64,000 nucleotides of DNA, taken from assembly GCA_021775475.1 (NCBI GenBank), contig JAJFHS010000053.1, forward strand, positions 108,271 through 172,270. Direction: 5' to 3'. The notes under the pieces are model-generated. The model saw nothing but the letters and a program-made list of their open reading frames with translations, was not told where the DNA came from and did no database searches. Made by a program: the position numbers and the translations under genes. This stretch comes from Hyphomicrobiales bacterium. GTDB taxonomy: Bacteria > Pseudomonadota > Alphaproteobacteria > Rhizobiales > JAJFHR01. Positions 9,452 through 17,519 of the stretch are shown here, piece by piece. The first letter of the stretch is position 1. Every line of letters starts with the position of its first letter.

Positions 9452-10990
9452 TCAAAATGTTGTCGGCCACGCGGCCATACGGTGCGCACCGACATCGCCG
9501 GACAGGCGCATCTGGTGAATTTCAAGTTGCTGGATCAAATATCGTCGCGTCTGTGAGGGATCTATGACTGCCTGCGCTGCATAAATTTCGGCCAGTCCAT
9601 AGGCGGAGCTGTCCTTTTCCATGCCTGCACGTATCTCTTGCTTATGCTCATCAGACGCCTGCTGGCCCCATGTGACAATTTCAGTGGCGAACCCAGCATC
9701 CATAAAACTGACCTCGGCAGTTGGCCACAAGGCAACATCATCCGAGTTGCGCCCGCCACCCATATTCAAGTATGCCTGGCCGTAGCTCTTGCGCATAATG
9801 ATTGAAAGTTTCGGCACTGTGCACATCTGCAATGCCTGCATGAAGTTCATGATTTTTCCCGGCGCTTTTTGCTTCTCGCCTTCGATGCCGATAACAAAGC
9901 CCGGCGTATCCACAAGCAGAACAAGCGGTATGTTGAAGCTGTCGCACATGACGGTAAAGCGCGTCGCCTTTTCGCACCCAGCCACATCCAGCGCCCCGGC
10001 CTTGCCCATGGGGTTGGAGGCAATAAAGCCGACGGTGCGCCCGTCCATGCGCGCAAGACCGGTCACCGCCGTGCGCCCGAATTTGGGCTTGAATTCAAAA
10101 AAACTGTCGAGATCAGCCAGACAGGCAATGATCTTGCGCACGTCATATGCGCGCTTGCGGCTTTCCGGCAGTATGTCCAAAATCCGGCTACTGCCCTCAT
10201 CGCTACCGGCAGGCACGGGCGCACGCGGCGGTGGCTCGTTGCAGTGCGACGGCATATAGCTCAAAAACCGCTTGATCTCGGCAATCGCTTCTTCATCACT
10301 CTCAACCACCCGGTCAATCAGGCCGGAAATCTCACTGTGCAGTTTCCAGCCGCCCAAATCTTCGGCTTCGACTTCCTGGCCAATGGCGAAAGAAGCCAGT
10401 CCGGGACTGGCCACCGCCATGATTGCGCCTTTGCGCATAACAACAAAATCAGACAGACAGGTGTACCACGCCGATGAGCCATAACATTGCCCGAGCACGG
10501 CTGAGGCCCACGGTGTCTGGCGGGTGCGCACATATTGCTGTGGGTCCTGGCCCAGATTGCTGCCCATGCCTTTAGCGCCCATATTGTCAGGCATGCGGGC
10601 ACCGGAAGATTCACCGAAGAACACCATCGGAAAACCGCGCTCCGTTGCCACCCGTTTAACATGGCCGATCTTTTTCATATTTGTGGCACTGGACGATGCG
10701 CCCTTGACGGTAAAATCATTGGAGGCAATGCCCACCATGCGCCCGCCGACCTTGGCAAAGCCGGCAACCTTGCCATCAGCCGGAGTTCTGTCGCGATCTT
10801 CCCGCATCATGGAAGAAACCGCCAGCAGCCCGGTCTCAACCCAACTATCGGGATCAATCAGAGCTTCGATCCTGCTGCGCGCATTAAGCAAGCCCTGAGC
10901 TTCGCGCCGGGCCAGCCGATCCGGCCCGCCCATGGCCCGGGCGTGGGCTTCGCGCGCTTTCAAGTCCTCGACCATATCATCGAAACTCAT
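9452..10990 (-). CDS. Acyl-CoA carboxylase carboxyltransferase subunit, paralog 2
   Basis: ARSRIEALIDPDSWVETG, ASNDFTVKGASSSATNMKKIGHVK, LLVDTPGFVIGIEGEK. Confidence 0.9.
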   Translation of the reverse strand: MSFDDMVEDLKAREAHARAMGGPDRLARREAQGLLNARSRIEALIDPDSWVETGLLAVSSMMREDRDRTPADGKVAGFAKVGGRMVGIASNDFTVKGASSSATNMKKIGHVKRVATERGFPMVFFGESSGARMPDNMGAKGMGSNLGQDPQQYVRTRQTPWASAVLGQCYGSSAWYTCLSDFVVMRKGAIMAVASPGLASFAIGQEVEAEDLGGWKLHSEISGLIDRVVESDEEAIAEIKRFLSYMPSHCNEPPPRAPVPAGSDEGSSRILDILPESRKRAYDVRKIIACLADLDSFFEFKPKFGRTAVTGLARMDGRTVGFIASNPMGKAGALDVAGCEKATRFTVMCDSFNIPLVLLVDTPGFVIGIEGEKQKAPGKIMNFMQALQMCTVPKLSIIMRKSYGQAYLNMGGGRNSDDVALWPTAEVSFMDAGFATEIVTWGQQASDEHKQEIRAGMEKDSSAYGLAEIYAAQAVIDPSQTRRYLIQQLEIHQMRLSGDVGAHRMAAWPTTF

Positions 10991-12240
10991 GATTTTTCTC
11001 CCCTTGCCGCAAGCTCAGGGGCCACAACGACACCGTCACGCACCAACGCCTCAATTTCAGCATCATCAAGGCTGAGTTCACTTTTCAAAACATCCGTTGT
11101 ATCTGCACCAATATCGCGCCCGGCCCAACGCACCGCACCCGGTGTTTTTGACAATTTAGGTACGATGCCGGCGACTGTTACCGGCCCCAGTACGCGGTCT
11201 TCCACTTCCACCAACATATCGCGTTCACGATAGTGGGGATCGTTGAAAATATCCTCAACCGTATAGATCGGCGCAGCTGGAACCCTTGCCTCCTCAAGCG
11301 CTGCTTCAAGCGTCTCCAGATCGAGCGAGCGCGTCCACTGCGCGATAATTGCATCACAGGCACCTTCATTTTCGGCCCGTTTCAGGGCAGTGACGAAACG
11401 CGGATCATGCGCCAGCTCAGCCTGCCCCATGGCAGCCGCCAGGCGGGCAAAAACCGGATCTGATGCAGCCGCCAGAACGATCTGACGATGATCGCGGCTC
11501 TCATAAAGCGAATTGGGCGTATTGCCGGGCAGTCGCGAGCCCGCCCGCCGGGCAATTTCTCCCAGTTGCTGGAACGCAGGAATATGCGGCTCCATAAAAC
11601 TGAAAGAACCTTCATACAGCGCTGAATCCACCACTTGTCCTTGCCCGGTGTGAGTGCGATCCAGCAGCGCCATCACCGCGCCAAAAGCACCATACAGACC
11701 AGCGATGTAATCAGCCAGCGACGTGGCAACGCGCGGTGGTGGCCGGTCCGGGTCTCCGGTAATTTCGCGCAGCCCACTGACCGCCTCACAGACAACACCA
11801 TAGCCGCCGCGGTCGCTGTAAGACCCATCCTGGCCAAACCCGCTGATGCGCACCATAACAAGACCCGGATTGACCTTGCTCAAGGTGTCATACCCAAGCC
11901 CCCAGCGCTCCATGGTACCGGGGCGAAAATTTTCAATGACAATATCCGCCGTTTCACACAAGCGGCGCACCAGGGCGCGGCCCTCGTCAGTGCGCAGATT
12001 AATAGAGACAGCACGCTTTCCCCGCAATATCGATGTGCCATAAAGTGAACGCCCTTTGCATTGGCGACCCATGGAGCGCACCGCATCGCCTTCGCCCTGC
12101 TCAACCTTGATGACATCGGCACCAAAGTCCGCCAGCAGGCGGGCGCAGAACGGCCCGGCAACAGTTGACCCCAGTTCGATCGCCCGCATGCCTGCCAGCG
12201 GGCCCGATGCCTGTTGCTCAACGTGTTTGGACCCCATCAT
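10987..12240 (-). CDS. CaiB/BaiF class III CoA-transferase
   Basis: PLAGMRAIELGSTVAGPFCARLLADFGADVIKVEQGEGDAVR, FRPGTMERWGLGY. Confidence 0.92.
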   Translation of the reverse strand: MMGSKHVEQQASGPLAGMRAIELGSTVAGPFCARLLADFGADVIKVEQGEGDAVRSMGRQCKGRSLYGTSILRGKRAVSINLRTDEGRALVRRLCETADIVIENFRPGTMERWGLGYDTLSKVNPGLVMVRISGFGQDGSYSDRGGYGVVCEAVSGLREITGDPDRPPPRVATSLADYIAGLYGAFGAVMALLDRTHTGQGQVVDSALYEGSFSFMEPHIPAFQQLGEIARRAGSRLPGNTPNSLYESRDHRQIVLAAASDPVFARLAAAMGQAELAHDPRFVTALKRAENEGACDAIIAQWTRSLDLETLEAALEEARVPAAPIYTVEDIFNDPHYRERDMLVEVEDRVLGPVTVAGIVPKLSKTPGAVRWAGRDIGADTTDVLKSELSLDDAEIEALVRDGVVVAPELAARGEKS

Positions 12241-12245
12241 TCCCC

Positions 12246-12935
12246 CTATAGCAGATATTTCTGATAATCATTGAACCAGTCACGGGCGCTGCGGATATTG
12301 TCCCGCTTCAACCGCTCCGCCTCCTCGGCATTTCCCGCGCGCATGGCGGCGAGAATTTCCCGGTGCTGACGCATCCCCTCCTGCATCCGCCCGGGCACCA
12401 GTATCAAACGCCGGATCAGCACTTGCGTGCGGTCATAAAGACTGTCGAGCAGGTTACGCAAAACTTCATTGTCAGCAGCGACAACACATTGGCGGCGAAA
12501 CTGGTAATTGGCTTGTGCATAGGCATCAAAATCATTGCGCGCCAGCGTGTCCTCCATGGAAGGGCCAAACAGGTCGATCAGATTATCCCAGGTTTCCGGT
12601 GGTGATTTTTCCACCGCCAGACGCACCATTTGTGCTTCCAGAGCTTCGCGGACCTCGAACAGCTCCTTGATCTTGTCGACCTCCAGCCGGGTGACAATCG
12701 CACCCCGGTTGGGAATGCGCTCGATCAGGCCGCGTTCTTCCAGAATGCCGAATGCCTCGCGAATTCGAGCGCGTGACACGCCGAACTCATCGGCAAGATC
12801 CTGCTCGCGCAACCGCGACCCGGGGGGCAACTCATGATTGACGATACGCTGGCGCAATTCACCCACCAGCCTTTCCGCTCCCAGGTCAGCACTGGCCAGT
12901 TCGATCACTTTTCCACCTGATTTCGACGCCACCAA
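12246..12935 (-). CDS. GntR family regulator (FadR subfamily)
   Basis: wHTH NHELPPGSRLREQDLADEFGVSRARIREAFGILEERGLIERIPNRGAIV plus FCD-like helical C-terminus. Confidence 0.9.
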   Translation of the reverse strand: MVASKSGGKVIELASADLGAERLVGELRQRIVNHELPPGSRLREQDLADEFGVSRARIREAFGILEERGLIERIPNRGAIVTRLEVDKIKELFEVREALEAQMVRLAVEKSPPETWDNLIDLFGPSMEDTLARNDFDAYAQANYQFRRQCVVAADNEVLRNLLDSLYDRTQVLIRRLILVPGRMQEGMRQHREILAAMRAGNAEEAERLKRDNIRSARDWFNDYQKYLL

Positions 12936-12979
12936 ACCCGTTCCCCCTGTTGATTTAAATACAAGGTGAATTATGTTAT

Positions 12980-13011
12980 CAATATTGTCAACAATTTTAA
13001 CGACAATATTG
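12980..13011. promoter_or_regulatory. Candidate FadR-type operator: CAATATTGTC-N12-GACAATATTG, with internal palindrome ATTGTCAACAAT
   Basis: 10-bp perfect inverted repeat (12980-12989 / 13002-13011) upstream of the regulator start. Confidence 0.55.
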
Positions 13012-13102
13012 CAAGCGTCAGATTACTAACTTTCCGACACCACTGGGCTATCGTTCACATCCATATGAAATTAAATTGAAAGTAGTCAACACCAAAAATG
13101 GA

Positions 13103-13858
13103 TCAAAGAATTTGGCCTAGAAATTCCTTTGTGCGCGGGTCTTTGGCATCATCAAAAAATGTTGCCGGTGGGCCATGCTCGACAATCACACCACGGTCGG
13201 TGAAATAAATGTGATCGGCAATTTCTCGGGCAAAGCCCATTTCATGGGTTACCAGAATGCAGGTCATGCCGTCAGCTGCAAGTTCTTTGATGGTGACCAG
13301 AACTTCCTTTACGGTTTCAGGGTCAAGTGCTGCTGTAACCTCGTCGAACAGCATGACGTCCGGTCGCATGGCGAGTGAGCGGGCAATCGCGACACGTTGT
13401 TGCTGGCCACCTGAAAGTTCACCGGGATAGCTGTCTTCCTTGCCTTCGAGCCGAACTTTTTTAATCAGTTTCCGGGCTCGTGTTTCAACTTCTTGCTGAT
13501 TTTCCTTTAGCACCACAACCGGTGCCATCATAATATTTTCAAGCGCGGTTTTGTGCGGGAACAGATTATACTGCTGAAAGACCATGCCGACTTTCTGGCG
13601 CAATTCGAGCTTGTCCAGATTGGCATCATGAACCTGTTGACCTTCGACGGTAATAGACCCCGCCTGAATATCAATCAGTGCATTGATGCAGCGAATTAAG
13701 GTGGATTTACCAGAACCTGACGGTCCGATAATACAGATCACCTCCCCCTTCATAACGTCCAGTGAAATGCCTTTGAGAACCTCAAGGTCGCCAAATGACT
13801 TATGCACGTCTTTAATCGAGATCAAAGGTTGATCAGCGGTCCATGCCGGTAAATTCAT
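13103..13858 (-). CDS. Polar amino acid ABC transporter ATP-binding protein
   Basis: [54 protein letters not shown]. Confidence 0.93.
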   Translation of the reverse strand: MNLPAWTADQPLISIKDVHKSFGDLEVLKGISLDVMKGEVICIIGPSGSGKSTLIRCINALIDIQAGSITVEGQQVHDANLDKLELRQKVGMVFQQYNLFPHKTALENIMMAPVVVLKENQQEVETRARKLIKKVRLEGKEDSYPGELSGGQQQRVAIARSLAMRPDVMLFDEVTAALDPETVKEVLVTIKELAADGMTCILVTHEMGFAREIADHIYFTDRGVIVEHGPPATFFDDAKDPRTKEFLGQIL

Positions 13859-13870
13859 GGCATTTTCTTT

Positions 13871-14824
13871 CTATGTTTCAACAGCAAAGCGACGCTCCAA
13901 CACTCGGGTCATTGAAGCTATGGGGTAACTGTAGGCAAAGAACCACGCCATCAGCCATAAATACATCGGGATCAGAAATTCACTGCGCCCTTCTGCCGCC
14001 AGAGCGTTTTGCGTCAAGGTCATGCCATCATTGACACCAAGGATCGAGATCAGCGGCGTCGACATGGTCAAAATGCAATACCAGTTCATCCACGGCGGGA
14101 TCATTCGTTTGACGCATTGTGGCAGAATTATTCTCCACATTGTCTGGGTACGGGAAAAAGCCAGGCTTTCTGCCGACTCCCATTGACCCGTGGGAATGGA
14201 ACTAATGGCACCGCGTACAATTTCCGATACATTTGCCATAATCGGCAGTGACAGCGCAAAAGTTGCCTTTGTCCAGCCGGGTATGTCGATCTGCTGGCCG
14301 GCAATCTTGACAGAAAACGGCAGCAACAACATAAAATAAAACAACAGAACCAGCCAAGGTGAATTACGAAAAATCTGGGTTATGGACCAGGAAATACGCC
14401 GGATATACGAATTGGGCGATACTTGTCCGATACCAAGCCAGAGGCCGAGGAAAGTACCAAGTGCCATGGATATAAAACTAACAGCAATATTGAGGATAAA
14501 CCCGCCAAACTCTCCTTCCGGTCCCATGAACATCAACGGTGTCCATTTTACCAGAGTTTGAAAGATGGTCTGATTGGCATCGCCTTGAATTTGCGCAAAT
14601 GCGGTATCAATCATGAGCCAGGCAGAAAGTATTGCCAACAACGCCAAACCGATTTTTCGGTTGCCCGCCAAACTGACCATATTTTCAATCTGCCAACCGG
14701 GCCCATTTGTCAAAACGAACGGCTTTATTACCGGCAGATCGGAGGCCCCCTGGTGAAGGGAAAACTTGTTATTGCTATTTTCCCTCATTGGCCAAATCCC
14801 GGTACTTTTAATGATTTTTCCCAC
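13871..14824 (-). CDS. Amino acid ABC transporter permease
   Basis: HisM/GlnP-type TM protein; FRNSPWLVLLFYFMLLLPF, ESAESLAFSRTQTMWRIILPQ. Confidence 0.88.
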   Translation of the reverse strand: MGKIIKSTGIWPMRENSNNKFSLHQGASDLPVIKPFVLTNGPGWQIENMVSLAGNRKIGLALLAILSAWLMIDTAFAQIQGDANQTIFQTLVKWTPLMFMGPEGEFGGFILNIAVSFISMALGTFLGLWLGIGQVSPNSYIRRISWSITQIFRNSPWLVLLFYFMLLLPFSVKIAGQQIDIPGWTKATFALSLPIMANVSEIVRGAISSIPTGQWESAESLAFSRTQTMWRIILPQCVKRMIPPWMNWYCILTMSTPLISILGVNDGMTLTQNALAAEGRSEFLIPMYLWLMAWFFAYSYPIASMTRVLERRFAVET

Positions 14825-15522
14825 TTATGCATCAACCACACAAGAAAACCGACAAGCGAGATATAGATGACCCAGACCACGTTCATCATTTCAAGAACAT
14901 TGTATTCATCTGACCAGATCTGGTTGGCAACATATATGGTTTCCGGCACCGCAATGGCATAAGCCACCGTTGTGGTTTTCAAAAGATTGATCAGATTATT
15001 ATTGAGAGCGGGCAGACATACCCGGAATGCCAAAGGCAGAGTTACGTATCGGTAGACCTGAAGACGATTATAGCCAAGAGCTTCTGCCGCTTCGACGGTT
15101 GATTGCGGCACGGCTTCGACACCGGCGCGAAAAATCTCCACATTGAAAGCACCGGCAAAAAATGACAGGGAAACAACCGCCCAGCCGTAGCCGTCAAGCA
15201 CGCCCCCTTTAATTCCAAGCACAGACGACAAAGTGGCATCGACGGCGAAATAGAAAAAATACAATTGGATGAGAGGGGGCGTGTTGCGGAAAAACTGGAT
15301 GTACCCCTGCACAATATTGCGAAGCCAGATCATTTTTGACATTTGCAGCCAGGCCCCGGCAACACCAATCATCAGGCTTATAACGATAGCGACAATCGAC
15401 AAATGTATGGTCGTCCATATGCCTTTGAGAAATCTGGCACGATCCAGATCATCATAGAAAATCGTCAGGTTGATGCCCTGGGTGTCATACAACCATCTAA
15501 AGAACTCCCAGATTACATCCAA
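14785..15522 (-). CDS. Amino acid ABC transporter permease
   Basis: FFRNTPPLIQLYFFYF, EAAEALGYNRLQVYRYVTLPLAFR EAA motif. Confidence 0.9.
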   Translation of the reverse strand: MDVIWEFFRWLYDTQGINLTIFYDDLDRARFLKGIWTTIHLSIVAIVISLMIGVAGAWLQMSKMIWLRNIVQGYIQFFRNTPPLIQLYFFYFAVDATLSSVLGIKGGVLDGYGWAVVSLSFFAGAFNVEIFRAGVEAVPQSTVEAAEALGYNRLQVYRYVTLPLAFRVCLPALNNNLINLLKTTTVAYAIAVPETIYVANQIWSDEYNVLEMMNVVWVIYISLVGFLVWLMHKWEKSLKVPGFGQ

Positions 15523-15558
15523 CCCCGTTACTCCCCGGCAGCTAATTCAAAACAAAAC

Positions 15559-15590
15559 AGGTCCGCCACGTTTGCAATCGTGGCGGACCT
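15559..15590 (-). terminator. Intraoperonic hairpin / partial terminator between binding-protein and permease genes
   Basis: 12-bp perfect stem AGGTCCGCCACG/CGTGGCGGACCT with 8-nt loop; followed on the minus strand by T-rich TGTTTTGTTTTG. Confidence 0.7.
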
Positions 15591-15604
15591 CACATTATGT
15601 GTTC

Positions 15605-16498
15605 TTAATAGCTTTCGCCATCATCGTATTTATCGTTGCAGATCTTGTCGCCAGCATTACATTTCTTTTGCATCTCGGCAAGCCAGGTAGTGGCAGGAAT
15701 TCCCCACTTGTTTTCAAGTTTGATCAGCAAACCTGATTTGTGCCAGGCAATAATAGCTTCTGACAACGCTTTGCCCAACGGCGCCTGTCGATCTGCCAGA
15801 CGAACTGCTGCACCCCATGGCACGTTGGCAACAACCGGTGTTGCAATAGAAAAATCCTTCCACTTTTCCGGTGCATTTACTTTCCGCGGAATGAAAGCAC
15901 TGTCATCATACAACCAGCCAACACAGCGTCCATCAAGAACCGCCTTTTCAACCTCAGAAACGCCTTTAAATGCGATAATTTCCGCACCATTCTTAAGGCC
16001 GTGCTCCTTATTGTACCAGGCGCCCTGAATGCCGCAGATTTTCTTGCCTTTCACGGTTTCCCAACTGGAAATACCTGAATCCTTATGAGCCAGTACGGCC
16101 ACACCAGAGGAATAATAGTCCGGCTGTACAATACCGACGACTTTTCTGCGGCCCTTTTTGTTGGACATCGTTGCAATGAACATGTCGATTTTACCCTGCT
16201 CAAGGAACTGCATCCGGTTGGAAGCCACAACAACAACTTTTTCGACAGCGATTGTCTTGCCGGCTTTTGCGCTTAGACGCTTGGCAAAATCAGCAATCAT
16301 ATCGTGTTCCATGCCGACCACCTTGCCATCGGCATCGCGCATGCCCCAGGGAGCATAATCCGCTTTTACGCCAACAACCAGTTTCCCGCGGGCAAAGATA
16401 TCCTCAAGTGTGCCCGCATATGTCGCCGAAGTTGTGACTGCAGCAAACCCTGCTACAGCAGCCATTGATATTCCTATTTTCAATAAATTTTTGAACAT
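15605..16498 (-). CDS. Amino acid ABC transporter substrate-binding protein (SBP family 3)
   Basis: Signal peptide; LEDIFARGKLVVGVKADYAPWGMRDADGKVVGMEHDM. Confidence 0.9.
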   Translation of the reverse strand: MFKNLLKIGISMAAVAGFAAVTTSATYAGTLEDIFARGKLVVGVKADYAPWGMRDADGKVVGMEHDMIADFAKRLSAKAGKTIAVEKVVVVASNRMQFLEQGKIDMFIATMSNKKGRRKVVGIVQPDYYSSGVAVLAHKDSGISSWETVKGKKICGIQGAWYNKEHGLKNGAEIIAFKGVSEVEKAVLDGRCVGWLYDDSAFIPRKVNAPEKWKDFSIATPVVANVPWGAAVRLADRQAPLGKALSEAIIAWHKSGLLIKLENKWGIPATTWLAEMQKKCNAGDKICNDKYDDGESY

Positions 16499-16532
16499 TT
16501 AGTTCTCCCTTAAAATTACTCGATTTTTCTTA

Positions 16533-17417
16533 CTATTGTTGCCAATAGTCACCAATGGCGTGGCTTGATTGTTCCACGGCATTAATTCTGTTTTGCCCCT
16601 CTTCACCCAATCGTCGCACAATCATACCTGTTAAAATTTCCAGAAATGTCACCAGGGCGACATGGGATGGAAAAAAAAGCGAACTTTCAGCGGGGATTAA
16701 AAAACTGTAGCTCGCATGTTTTAAAAGGGGCGACAAAAGATCATCTGTTATGACGATAATATTAGCACCGGCAGCAGAATTGGCAACCAGCTGAACCGCC
16801 CTGACCGTCTCACTGGCGTAAGGAGCCGCGGCAATCGCGATCAAAACATCATCCTCGCCCGCTCCTGTCAAAATGCCGGAAGAAGACGAAGCGCCTTGCC
16901 CGACAACCCGCCAGTTTGGCGATACCATTTGAGCCATATAGGCAAGATACTCAACCATCGTGCGACCGCACAAAGAGCCAATGAGATACACATTTTTCGC
17001 CGCGACCAGCTGATCGGCTGCTTTGGCCAATTGACCAACATCCATATCATCCAGGAGATGTTGAATTCCGGAAACCGCCGATTGCGCATGAATTGTTGCA
17101 AAGGATCCGCGGCCTGTTTTTGGATTATCTTCACTGGTTTCCTGCAGCAATGCGGCGCGGTCCGCCATGCTAAGACGGGACTGGCGCAGTTCATTTCGGC
17201 AAATATCACGAAGCCCCTCATAATCATCAAAACCAATGGCGCGGGCAAGCCGTGAGTATGTCGGCGGCGTCAAACCGCTCTTGCTGGCTATTTGCCGCAA
17301 GGAGCGCATCGCTACATCTTCAGGGTGTTTGGATACATATTGCGCCGCCCGGCGCAATTGCGGACTCAGGTCGTCAAAATGCTGAACAATTCGATTTTTC
17401 AAAGCAGTTGTTTGCAT
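16533..17417 (-). CDS. MurR/RpiR family regulator with SIS domain
   Basis: N-terminal HTH (RSLRQIASKSGLTPPTYSRLARAIGFDDYEGLRDICR) and SIS domain (VYLIGSLCGRTMVEYLAYM). Confidence 0.88.
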   Translation of the reverse strand: MQTTALKNRIVQHFDDLSPQLRRAAQYVSKHPEDVAMRSLRQIASKSGLTPPTYSRLARAIGFDDYEGLRDICRNELRQSRLSMADRAALLQETSEDNPKTGRGSFATIHAQSAVSGIQHLLDDMDVGQLAKAADQLVAAKNVYLIGSLCGRTMVEYLAYMAQMVSPNWRVVGQGASSSSGILTGAGEDDVLIAIAAAPYASETVRAVQLVANSAAGANIIVITDDLLSPLLKHASYSFLIPAESSLFFPSHVALVTFLEILTGMIVRRLGEEGQNRINAVEQSSHAIGDYWQQ

Positions 17418-17431
17418 ATTTATAAAAATAT

Positions 17432-17480
17432 CTGTTACATAATTTTCAGTATTGTGTGATTAATGAAACATATGTAACAG
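17432..17480. promoter_or_regulatory. Candidate RpiR operator: CTGTTACATA-N29-TATGTAACAG inverted repeat
   Basis: 10-bp perfect inverted repeat in the divergent rpiR / dehydrogenase intergenic region. Confidence 0.5.
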
Positions 17481-17519
17481 TGCTTTGCAACGAAAACTTG
17501 GAATTTTTTTTGTTAGAGT

